Of a DNA stretch of 64,000 nucleotides, positions 35,138-46,366 are shown one piece after another. The notes below the pieces were generated by a model that worked only from the letters and a program-made list of their open reading frames with translations, did no database searches and was not told the origin of the DNA. The stretch comes from Labyrinthula sp. Ha. Its lineage: Eukaryota; Sar; Bigyra; Labyrinthulida; Labyrinthulaceae. The stretch is from contig JAALGZ010000014.1 of assembly GCA_015227615.1 (NCBI GenBank), positions 806,001 to 870,000 on the forward strand, in the 5' to 3' direction. The number at the start of each line of letters is the position of its first letter. Position 1 is the first letter of the stretch. A program made the translations under genes and the position numbers.

Positions 35138-36469
35138 CTAAGCTATATAATGATGTACAGCTTGAACATAATAAGGAGAAGCTTTAAATTTGGGAAGACT
35201 ATCAAATGTTAAAAGAGAAATTATTTCTGTTTCCGCCTCGTAAAACATTTCCGACGAATAATCAGCTTTTTTGAATCTTTCAAATATTTTTTGTTTTGCT
35301 TCAAAATCAATATTTATTTCACCAAGAGATTTATCTTCAATAAACCCAAGAAGAATTTTTTTTGCAATCCTTTTTCTGCGAACACCTCTAGCTTGCTTAA
35401 ACTCTTCAACCAACTCTATAAAAAGTAAGTTTTCAATGGAGAAACAGTCTCTAAGAAAAGCTTGAAAAAATTTCTTGGTAATTTTATTTTCTAGAATATC
35501 TTTTAAAGTTAATCCATCTGCAACAGGTTTCTCCTTTTCCTTTTCATACTTGAAAATTTTAACAAGAAAAAATATAATACAAATATAAAAAACAAAGAAA
35601 AAAGCAATGTTTGTCAAAAAATAAGGAAAGATACCAATTGTCTCTGTTTCCTTCCAAGAAAAAATATGATAAAACAACTCAACTGAGGCTGAAAGTATAC
35701 AAGGAATAATACCTATGACTATCCCAATGTTAAAATAATTTTTCATCCATCTCTGTTCAACATAATTATTATAAACTTTTTGACTACAAGCAACAGGAAT
35801 GGCTGCAGTAACCGGAAAAACAAGAAAAACTGTATTCAATAGTAATAGTCCAATATCTTCAAAGTCACATTTTTCTCCAGTAAACCACCCTTGACAAATT
35901 ATTCTCTCTAACAATAAAGTCAACAGTAAAATACTAAACCATATTAAGAACAAAATTCTGTTATAACACCGTGGTGAGGAAAGAAACTTTAACATTTTTA
36001 GTTCATTACTTTGATCTGTTTCTTCTTCCATCCTGAAACTACCCAATGGTGAAGTATTCTCTGAAGATGGATTCAAATATTTTTTCGCATCAAAATGTTC
36101 AATCAACTTGGTGTTGTATTTGGATTTTGCAATTAGTGAAAAAGCAGCTGCTACCGCAGGCATGGGAACAAAGTTAAAGGACATCTTAAAGTAAACACTT
36201 GCAGAGCATGTTGTTAATGGAGAAGGTTCATCTAATATAAAAAGCAATGAATAGAGAAGATAAGAATAACTAACTAGACATTGAATTATGAAGAAAGAGT
36301 GGTTCCTTCCTGCCAGAATCATATGATCACGCTTCAAATGCCACAGAATCCCTGTTACTGTGATCATACATGTTCCAACACATAAAAAAAGAATGTTAAT
36401 AACTTTAGTGGCTTCAGGTAAACGACCAGTAAATGGAGAATCACAAGAAGTTTCATTTGAAAAGCTCAT
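35138..36469 (-). CDS. Seven-helix RGS-domain receptor, paralogue B
   Basis: Starting at the ATG at 36469, this is a 443-residue protein, the same length as paralogue A. The open frame continues nine bases further to a TTG, but there is no ATG there, and MSF-NETSCDSPF aligns exactly with the start of A. It has the same layout: seven helices to about residue 307 and an RGS domain at about 320-430. The ENLLF motif, Asn386 in INID and Asp423 (Asp163 of RGS4) are present, with Lys427 at the usual Arg. Resemblance to A runs over the full length, including the loop LERIIC-GW-TG-KCDFE after helix 4. The pair is far more diverged than the actin duplication, so it is an older tandem inverted duplication. 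It is expected in the plasma membrane as a G-alpha regulator. Confidence 0.92.
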   Translation of the reverse strand: MSFSNETSCDSPFTGRLPEATKVINILFLCVGTCMITVTGILWHLKRDHMILAGRNHSFFIIQCLVSYSYLLYSLLFILDEPSPLTTCSASVYFKMSFNFVPMPAVAAAFSLIAKSKYNTKLIEHFDAKKYLNPSSENTSPLGSFRMEEETDQSNELKMLKFLSSPRCYNRILFLIWFSILLLTLLLERIICQGWFTGEKCDFEDIGLLLLNTVFLVFPVTAAIPVACSQKVYNNYVEQRWMKNYFNIGIVIGIIPCILSASVELFYHIFSWKETETIGIFPYFLTNIAFFFVFYICIIFFLVKIFKYEKEKEKPVADGLTLKDILENKITKKFFQAFLRDCFSIENLLFIELVEEFKQARGVRRKRIAKKILLGFIEDKSLGEINIDFEAKQKIFERFKKADYSSEMFYEAETEIISLLTFDSLPKFKASPYYVQAVHHYIA

Positions 36470-39400
36470 TGGGTTCAAAGGGTTACTGAGAAGATGTAAA
36501 GCTAAATATTTACAAATTTTATCGTAGTAAAACTGGTTTAAACTAAGAAGTTAGCAGTTCAAGAACTGGTTTGATCTGAATTAAATTGTCCCGAATAACA
36601 AACAGTCCAGTTTTATCTCCCATTTATTTGTGCACTTTTACTGTTTCCGGATCCGACAGCGAACACTAATGTGTAAGTTAATTATACTTCATAATATAAT
36701 TATATATTTTTGTTAAATTGCAACATGTATAGAACTTCTTGACCAGAGGAGATTATTGTCATAGGATATCCACAGGTCCAGTAAAGAGCAGAGATTACTC
36801 AGCACAATCCGTTTATTAAATATTCGTATTAAAATCTCCATCTATTGTTCATGGAAAGTAGAAATTATATAAGTATTTTTGATAGTTGATTCTCATGTGT
36901 AGATTAATAAATAATATATTGGAAATATGGTATAGTAGTTAATGTACAAATAGGGTTGTAATAGGGAGTCTGCGCATTAATTTATTTTGAGCGACTTACT
37001 TTTTAATAATGCAACAAGACCAAGATATTATACGAGCATGATTTACAAATTGTTGCGAAAAAGATAGAGGAAATCACATCATCAAGAGATCAAGGGTTGA
37101 CAAAGCATACGGAAGGCTGGTATTTTGTGGCAACTAATACACTGTGGTGACAATTCCAGCAATTCTGCAACTCGACTAGTAAAAATACAAGCGAATAGCA
37201 TTTACTATTGCATAGATACGCCCTATTTGTAGCAGTACAATCTGTTGATGTTAATATCTAATGGGCAGTCGATTTGTTCTATAAAAAGTAAAGAAAACCG
37301 TTTAGATATATAATCACTTCAGCATTACAGCTGCTTATATTACCAGGGAGGAAAATTTTGTTCCAGAAAATAATTTATTTGCCCAAAATATAGGAATTAA
37401 GGTCTTTAGACTTCACCAGCTCAATGCCAGCGACATATAATACAACTCCAAACCTATGATGTGAGGTCGTGGGGAGATAGTTTGTTTAATTCATTCTCAT
37501 ATCGTAGACATTATTAATAATAAATACCATCTAGACAATGGTTCTTTTCTCTATATAAGATTAATCGCAGAGTTATTGAGATAAGAAAGGAATTGACTAT
37601 ACCCATGCAGGTTTTCTGAAACAACACCGACAAGCAAGTGGTTCTTTGACTCCTAGTACACAAAGACAATATTCCTTAATACCTGTGATGCTGACAAAGA
37701 GCAGAAGTTTTTTTGACTTGCCCAGAACGGAAGCAGTTACGATATGATTTTTTAACAACAATTGCATCTTCTTAATAACCGAAAGACAGGAGGATTAAGC
37801 TAAAGTATTAGAGAATAGTACAAAAGTATTAACTGAGATCATACCAAACCCTTCCAAGAAAGGATCTAAGGTTGACACAAGGAAACAAAATTGATACATC
37901 GCAGCCTTGACTATGTTTAGTGAATGTGCACTAATAGTAGAAGTTAATATCAAATGCTCAAGGTTGGGCATCATGCGGCAACAGCATCATACATTAAAGC
38001 AATGTAGGAGCATATAACTCATAGCGAGCTTGCTCACTCTCATTGATTTGGATGGAAATTTTGAGCTTGTTCTGAAAATGCACTTTATAACTTCATTGAT
38101 CATGTAATTTTACTTAATCTCTTTCCCTCTTTCGGGGAATTTAGTTCACGATTCTGCCAAGATTTTATTAAGCCATTGTTTAGAAAAATTTATGTCCTTT
38201 TTAATGAAGTAGATTTGCATACTTTTCATAGAGCAACTTGACTATAAAAATTCATTGAGAAAAAGTTATAATTTCTTCCAAGAGAAGGGAAAAGTGACAA
38301 CCTTGTTGTAAGTATGTATGAAAACCTGTATAACAGCAGACACATGATAGAATTAAATTTTTCCTACAGGATAATTTGGCCAATACCAAGACCAAAGGCA
38401 TACAAAAAGTAGAATTCAAAATGTGTCTACTTATGTGAAGTAACTGCGGTTTGGGCATTAAGCTTTGGGGCTATACTTCTCACATCTTTATGAAATTAAG
38501 TGTCATATTCAAATTAATATATCATTGTGGAAATGACCAAGAAAAAGGATAATTCCCACGATACTGCCTGTTCGTTCATAGTACGAAATTACATATTTAT
38601 ATATATTCAAAACATGTTAGAGAACCAATTGACTGAAGAGAAAACAACTATTAGTGCTCATCTGGTCTTAAGCAACTACCTATACTAACCAAACACATTC
38701 GCCAAAACCAGCTAAGAACTTTATTGGGTTACTTAAACTCAGAGTAAAATAGCTTATTAACCATTACCTAAGCACACACACTACCAGATACTGAGTTTAT
38801 CTGTATTAAATTTATACTTTCATATGTTGAATGCCTCACATCTTATTTCCTAACACCAATGGTGGTAGCTGCTGAGTCATTAAACTTGAATGTGATGAAG
38901 TATTATTTACATTCATGTAACCATCGTTGTAAACACAGGCAATATTTGGTATTCATAATATTCTTGCTTGAACAGCTAGTTAAAACAATCTATTTCACTA
39001 TTCATAATCTAATAAAGACTCTGTTTTCATTATTCGATATAGATTACACTAATTTGAACGAGGTACATTCCAAAAATGTTATTTTGCTTTACTTAATTTT
39101 GTATGGCATAGCAATCTTCATAGAGTGACTCTTCTAGTAAGGGAATACTCCTAGCATAATTCTAGATTCTGTGATGTAACCCACTTAATTAACTAATTAC
39201 AAGCCCAGTAACCAAAGAATAGAACAGTTTAAATCTAGAGAAGCTTAACTTGCTAAGGTATCTCAGTTATTTTAACTAGCTTCTTCGCAAATATACGTCT
39301 CTATGATGGGGATTTACCTAAGGAATGGTTCGCTAAATAGGTGCGGGCAAAGTATATAGTATCCTAATTGCAAATTCAGTTGCTAACGAAAAATTTGAAT

Positions 39401-42400
39401 ATCCGCCCAGTTTTCAGCGAGATTAGATCGCCATTAAGAAATTTAACTTTAACTTTGCTTTCAAGGGTAATATTGTTTATATTCTGGTGCTTCCAATACA
39501 ATAATAAAAAGTCCTTGTAACAGATATGGTTAATATTGGGACGTCAGAGGCCATAAGCTGATTACTTATGAAGTTTTCCGTGTATTGCTAAAATATAATG
39601 GATAATTTAACTTTTTTTGAGAAAATAATTTATTGACTACTTTCTTTGCCACCATACTTTAAAATAATTCACATCACTTCACAATGAAAATATTTTCTCA
39701 GTATCAGACATTGTGAAACAAACTTTATCTTTAATAAGCTTTCTTTCCAGAATCATTAAGCGATGATGAGACTGATTTAGAGTTACTCTGATCTGTGCTT
39801 CTGTCTTTAGAAAATTTTGTGTTTTTAAACCTTGTAAATAGGGATTCTGGTGACAAACTGCGAAGATCCTTATGTTTTTTGTTTTTGCATTCTTGCTCTT
39901 TGACATTTTGCTTTCTAGTTATATTACAGCAAATGATACATATTGTCAACATATACATAAAATCCTATTATTCACCGCACCAACTATGAAGGTTTCTTTT
40001 TGCGACAAAACCCGGAAATAGCTATTTATATGACGAAGTATATGGGGATGTTCTGCCATTTATATTATCTAGTGTTCATAATTTAGGGGTAGTTTCGGTG
40101 TTGTTCTCGGGGTTGCGATAACTCTCTGCCAAACAAAAAGTCAATAAAGACATACAGGATACCATAAATGATCTAGGAGGGATGAACCATGTTAATTATT
40201 ATCTGGCAAAACGAATTATTCTAACTTCATTTTGAGAAAATTGCAATTATGATTAGCATCTATTGTCTGATATATAATGTTCAGTCAATGGGAGGGTCAT
40301 ATATTATCCCTTATATCATTTGCCATAATGCCAAACTGCATATTTCTAATATTTAAATTTTGATTCACTCGGTAAGAATTGATCTATTGCACAGTAATTT
40401 AATGTCTATAATTTATGAATTATTTGAAACCTTAAAGTAATATGGCATGAGAGTAGTTACTAAGACAATCTAGTACATAGCACGCAGCTTTTATAAGAAT
40501 ATTGGTTGAGGATGTTGTTTGAATAATTTACCGTGTGTCTTAATCTCTAACATATAGAAACATATATAACCTAATATATGTGTGAAAAAAATATCAGATA
40601 CCCAGGTTTTGACTAATTCTGGTCGAAGGTAGTAGTTTTTTCAATAGTCTCTTCTTCAACTGTATATCTTTTTAACAGTTCAAGAAATATAACGTTTCAT
40701 AACATACAATTATTGAAACAGTGTAGTGCACCATTCTCAGTTTTTTTTGCATTTGTAGTAGCTGAGCTTTCTATGTAACAACTAGGATATTCTTAACCCT
40801 TTAAATTCTATTTAGTGTGATAAATTTACACAGAAATTGGAACAGTATTATTATATACATCTACTATTATTACTCTGGTCAGATATTATCCCCTTTGATG
40901 CTCAGCTGCATCTGAACTTTATTATTTTCAATTGCTTTGTTAGTGCACACTGGAAACTATTTAATAATCCTTTTTGCAAGAATAGTTTTATTCTGTTTTA
41001 TAGTATTTCAATGCTCTGCTCTAATTGGGTGAACATTAACTTGCCAGAAAAAGAAAAAGCATATAGAAGGAGAACACTGGAACCATTGAAAATAGCTTAA
41101 TGAAACAACTAGTAATCATTTGAAATAAAAATATAGAATAAAAATTATACAAATAAGTATCAGTCAGTACTAAGTGGGTGATTCAACGTTCCAATATTGA
41201 TTCTATATATGTTTGATAAGTTGCATGGGTTGTTGGAAATACATTAATATACAACTAAAAAGAATTAGATAGAAGCAGAAGTTATATGAAAAAAATACTG
41301 AATTCCAAACGCAGAAGTGTTGCAATAAGATAAAGCATATAGACACTGATTTAGATTAGTACTATGCATATTTTTTGTAATATTACCGTTTGCTGATATT
41401 AAACCTAAGCAGCCACTCTTACGTTGAAATAAATAGATGGAGAAGAACTAAAATTTTAATACGCCGAATTATCTAAGAAAATATCAGGGGAAATAGAATA
41501 TCAAAAACTTAAGTTGGGAAATTAAAATTTTCTATAACAACTCTGAAAAAATTACTTCATCAAGGAGCGCCCATATTTGTATCGCAAAAAAACACCTTCT
41601 TCCATTCAGCTTTGAGAGTCTGTTTTTTTAATTAACTTCCCTTGAGTTTATGAATGATATAGTGAGAATAGAATGTATATTATGAGACATTGTTTTACTT
41701 TCGTGTTAGAAAATTCTAACAGCCGTTTCCACAAAGTTTATAGACTATTTGCACTGTTGCATAAATCTTTTACTAGAGCGAGTGAGCAGTTTTTTTTAAT
41801 CTAGTTATTTCCAACATATTTTTATTGTTGGCTTCTTTTTTTACTTTGAATAACTATATATGAATTTAGAAAATCTTAAATAAAGTTGCATGAACTTCAA
41901 TATCCTTATTTTTTTTCGTATTTTTTTTTATTTTTTTAGATCCAAACATAGTCTAAACCTCCCCATCTGCGACATTCTCTTCTATAAACACTTTAGGCTA
42001 GTTGTGTTTTCTATATAGGGATGTTCCAAAGGAAATCTAAAGATCAATGTATTATAAATTCGATGTTTATGGTATGCGATACCTTCGCCACCATGTATTT
42101 TTCTTAGTTCGATGAAGAAAAACTAGTCTACATGTATTTTAACGGTGGTGGTTAGGTATAAAAAACTGCATCCAAATTACCCCTGAGACTAACTTATTTA
42201 GAACCTATTGAAGGCACAGTGCCCTCTATTAAAAATCCATCTCTAAAGAGAGACAGAAAATACTTTCCTTTTTATAATTCCATTCACGTAAGATAAAAAG
42301 CTACTTGTGTATATTTTTCTTGGAAGATAGAATAAAATATTCTTCTACCAAATTGTCATTTTATTCAGTTATAAATTTACCCCTTGACAATGGGTTGTAA

Positions 42401-44620
42401 TATTGATATTTTACGGATTTGAATCAGGAATATAAGAAATTGTCAGGATTGAAGACTTGAACGAGGGTTAAAAATATACTGGGTTGGAAACTTAATATCA
42501 TTAATCCTACATATATGCTTCGGAAAAGGAATGCCAAATAATAATCTTATGATATAACACTATTCTAAGCAGAAAAGGATTCAACACACAAAGTTGAACC
42601 GTGATTAACCCTTTTCAAGTTTCTGACCAAATAATTTTCTGTTCAATGCCGAGAGTAACCTTTAAGATGCTTGCTACTGGAAAGTTCAATTATTGCCACT
42701 TATATTCACAAAGCTCCATCAACATATTTCTCAAGGATCTTTACAGTACTCTAATTACAACAGTAGATATTCATCATTCATCATTGAAACGAGATTTTTT
42801 CCCACCTAAGAATCTATACTCTGTCATTGGTTATAATAACTTGGTTTCTCGTTTGGCTTTTAGTTAATAGTTTTATTAAATTAAAGATTTTTCTTGAGAA
42901 TTAAAAAAAATCAAACCGATATAAGCAGTCAAACCAAGCTTTCGGACTCTTATATACGGAGATGATATTAACATTTCACCGTTGTAATAATGCAATTCTT
43001 AAAAATGATCATATTATTGAAGAAACTAACTCTGTTTAAGTACTTTAAAGGGGTTTATGCATCTGACTGGACAGAATATACATGCACTAGAAATATTTCA
43101 TAGTAATTTCTATGGAACATTTATAACGAGAAAATATTTTAAATGATCTTCTTAGATTTTGAACTTACTACCGGATATCAACTAAGGAGAAGTAACAAGA
43201 AAACAATATATTGTAATAGCTTTTCAAGAAAGCAATAAGTCATCGCGGATAATATCTTCTCAGTGCAGCAACATCTCCTATTTTTGAATTTTTTTTGTTT
43301 CTTACTCTTGAACAAGATCGTAGTGGCAGTCTTAAATCTCTTTCAAATTTTCGCATTAGTTGAAATCTTTTAAAGCACTCAATCCTCTGGAGCTCCCGTT
43401 TACGGATTAAAATTGTTGAATTTTCCTATTCAAAGGAGTTAGAACATTTTAATGATAGTCCAATGCAGTATGTCTTTTTGTTTAATTAGTTTCTCAGGAA
43501 TATCTAATTGGCGAACTTTCTTTACTTCATGAGAGGCTATCTAAAAAAACTAATACAAGAGGTAAAAAGAGTGGAATAGTTGCAAAAAGTGGGTTCAGGG
43601 CTATTTTTAGTCAGAGATATAGAGTTATATCCAGAAAACAACTTACCACAATGTCGAATTGAAAATGATAAATACTGGAAGTATTGAGTGCTAGTTGCAT
43701 TCAACTATTGTGTAACCTTTGCTACACTTTTAGAACAATATCTCATTACTGCATTTGAACCTATAAAATCATGATTTTTGAGTCTTTCCCTTGTATCCTG
43801 ACTCTTGTCTGTCACCATGAAACTAAAAGAAAAGATATTCTATCTTAAAAGGCAATTTGTTGCGCCGAAAATAATTAACAAAAACTGTTTTTCAGGAATC
43901 ATATAGATTCATTCTATTTAGAAATAGTTCCAATATATTACAGCAAGGTCATTCACAAAATGTTTGTACAAGTCCAAAGCGCATGTCATAAACTTCTCAT
44001 TGTTTGTGTCATTAAAATAATCTGTTAGATTTCCACCTCTGGCTAAGCATCATGGTGCCAATGTATTCTTACTTTCTGATTCTTATTTTTTATATGTTTT
44101 CTAAGTTTCATGCCTCTGGAGATTAACATTGAATTCAGCCATAGACACATAAAATCTGTGCGGTACCAAGTGTTCTTATCGTTTTTAATTGTGTTAAGTC
44201 AACACAGAAAACAAATAATAATTTGACCAATTTTAGAACTCATTTAATTAATTTTTCAGATATATTATTTTTAAAATTTAACTTGTCTTGGTAATTTGAA
44301 CCTAATTCTTTTTTCAAGAGTCCAATTCTTCGAGCTACTGCAACCATGTTTCAATCACTGCAAGTTTCTAGCATCAACACCAAATCATTTATTTCTTTTT
44401 GAGTAAGTAGCTTGTAATAAGACTGCTTGCTTACTCTATATTAATTTACAGCTTAGTTCTTGACTTTTTAAATCTTTTCAGTAGTTTTAGTTTAGGTTTT
44501 GACGTCTAAGTACCATCTAGTCTCATCTGTTCTAGTTCTCTATATTTTTTTGCTTCTGTTGTTTCTGTATGAATACTTTGTTCCTCCTACTTTGTAAAGT
44601 TTGTCCATGTCCTTTTGTAA
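36470..44620. other. Gene desert between RGS pair and GOLD-AKR gene
   Basis: About 8.2 kb, AT-rich, with frequent poly-T and poly-A runs (dense around 41600-41940). Open frames of 60-90 codons exist (e.g. 38859-39128, 40837-41100, 42601-42867), but most start at TTG or GTG and none matches a family. No RNA gene or recognisable transposon was seen. Confidence 0.6.
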
Positions 44621-44905
44621 TTCTCGACTGCCCAAAATACAATTCATCCAGTTAGATTAATTAGAGTGTTTAATTTTGAAAGGAGAGATCCACTTCTGTC
44701 AAATTCATTTCGTCCTTTTCTCTCAATATGGCATTACCTACAGTTCCCAGAGAGAAAACTGCTTACTGCTCCAAGCAAAATATCCAGAGGACTTGATCTG
44801 TTAATCAAAACACCAGACCAGAGAACGTTCAATCCAAGAGAAAAAGGAATCATCTACATACCACTTTCAGTTTTTTCGTCTAAATACCATCAGAACCCTT
44901 CAAAC
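44621..44905 (+). other. Open in-frame extension upstream of the GOLD-AKR start
   Basis: Ninety-five codons without a stop, continuous with the GOLD-AKR frame, lacking ATG (a GTG lies at 44666). In this AT-rich DNA so long an upstream opening is not expected often. A TTAG|AT at 44652-44657 fits the splice acceptor form seen in this window, but I could not find an upstream exon with matching phase. It is either 5' leader or a missed N-terminal exon. Confidence 0.35.
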
Positions 44906-46327
44906 ATGGCAGAAGTATCTAGTTTTGTTTTACTTAAAGCACAGGATAAGAATAAGACAATTCAAGTTACTGTGCAAGCAGGTTCAGCACGAGAATTTCC
45001 TATAAGCGTTTTTTCTGGAAGCACAATCGAATACTTTTTCACTACATCTGGTGGTGATATCGAGTTCTCAATTCTTCTAGAGAAATCTGATGGATCCCAT
45101 AAAAGCGTTCTGCAAAAAGAAAGAGTGAATTCTCACGAAGAGGAAGTTGCAGGTAGAATAGAAATAACTGAAACTGGTACATTATGGTTTCAATGGGACA
45201 ACACACATTCTTGGTTCACATCAAAAGAGCTTACATACTCCGTAACGCGTAAAAATGAAAAAGGGAAGCCAGTTCCACTGCTTCCACCTCCATCCACTCC
45301 TCCTCCGAAACCTGATGAACCCCAGCTTGCAAAATCCAAGGTCGATGTCATTCTTGGAACTATGACATTTTCAGGGCAAGCAGATCAAAAAGAAAGTTTA
45401 CAAATGTTGAAGACATTTATTAAATTTTCTCAAGATACTGAACAATTAGTTGAACTTGATACTGCAACCATGTATCAACACGGAAAAACAGAAATTCTTC
45501 TTGGAGAGTTAATCAAGTCAATTGGACTTCAACGGTTAGATTTTTTTCTGGCTAGTAAAGCCAATCCTTTTAACGGCTATGGTAATAACCTGAGACCAGA
45601 TAGTATTAATGCTCAAAATAAGTCATCATTGGCATCTCTTGGGATTCAAAGTCATGACCTGTTTTATTTGCATGCTCCAGATCACCACACAGAAATTCTA
45701 TCTTCGTTGAAAGCCATTAACGGATTGTTTAAGCGAGGAAAGATTCAAACGTTTGGGTTAAGTAATTATGCGGCTTGGGAAGTAGCAGAGATATGCAGTC
45801 TGTGTGATAAATACGAACTAGTTAAACCAACAGTTTACCAAGGCATGTATAACGGATTAACAAGAGATGTTGAACCTGAACTGTTTCCTTGTTTGAGGAG
45901 ATATGGAATTAAGTTTTATGCTTATAATCCCTTGTGTGGAGGTCTCTTGACTGATAAATATCATAGCCAAGGGGATGAGATAAAGGAAATCCCAAACACA
46001 AGGTTTAAAGTAGCTGGAATGGGCAAGATGTACAAACAAAGATATTGGAAGCATGAGTATCATGAAGGAGCTGCTTTAGTTTTCAAAGCCTGTCAGGAGC
46101 TAGAAGAACCATTAAGTCTTCAGGAAGCTAGTATGCGTTGGATGCTTCATCACTCCTATCTTAATGGTTCTTTGCACGATAAAGTTATACTAGGAGCTAG
46201 TAAATTATCTCAGTTAGAAGAAGTTCTTGATGCATCAAAGCAACCACCACTACCCAAAGAAGTAGTGAAAGCTTTTGATGAAGCCTGGAAAAGATGCAAA
46301 GGTGTCTCTCCGAAATACAATCGCTAA
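44906..46327 (+). CDS. GOLD-domain/aldo-keto reductase (AKR7-like) fusion
   Basis: Begins at ATG 44906 (good context, AACATGG), giving 473 residues. Residues about 21-115 resemble a GOLD domain, the beta-sandwich of p24/Sec14-like trafficking proteins, with the typical ending FQWDNTHSWFTSKELTYSV. A Pro-rich linker (about 122-139) joins it to an NADPH-dependent aldo-keto reductase domain (about 145-473) closest to the AKR7 aflatoxin/succinic-semialdehyde reductases: FGLSNYAAWEVAEIC, PTVYQGMYN, ELFPCLR, YNPL-GGLLT. The tetrad is present as Asp185, Tyr190, Lys218 and His256. GOLD fused to AKR7 is not an arrangement I know. The frame stays open upstream to 44621 without an ATG; an N-terminal extension through an upstream exon is possible. 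The stop lies 39 bases from the convergent neighbour's stop. Confidence 0.9.
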   Translation: MAEVSSFVLLKAQDKNKTIQVTVQAGSAREFPISVFSGSTIEYFFTTSGGDIEFSILLEKSDGSHKSVLQKERVNSHEEEVAGRIEITETGTLWFQWDNTHSWFTSKELTYSVTRKNEKGKPVPLLPPPSTPPPKPDEPQLAKSKVDVILGTMTFSGQADQKESLQMLKTFIKFSQDTEQLVELDTATMYQHGKTEILLGELIKSIGLQRLDFFLASKANPFNGYGNNLRPDSINAQNKSSLASLGIQSHDLFYLHAPDHHTEILSSLKAINGLFKRGKIQTFGLSNYAAWEVAEICSLCDKYELVKPTVYQGMYNGLTRDVEPELFPCLRRYGIKFYAYNPLCGGLLTDKYHSQGDEIKEIPNTRFKVAGMGKMYKQRYWKHEYHEGAALVFKACQELEEPLSLQEASMRWMLHHSYLNGSLHDKVILGASKLSQLEEVLDASKQPPLPKEVVKAFDEAWKRCKGVSPKYNR

Positions 46328-46366
46328 CAATGCCACTCTATTAAAAACTTAACTCTATGAAAAGAA

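Noticed and set aside
36470-36478. Start of RGS paralogue B at 36478
   Set aside because: That codon is TTG; the ATG at 36469 aligns with the start of paralogue A and gives equal length.
44666-44668. GTG at 44666 as start of the GOLD-AKR protein
   Set aside because: Not an ATG; the first in-frame ATG, in good context, is at 44906.
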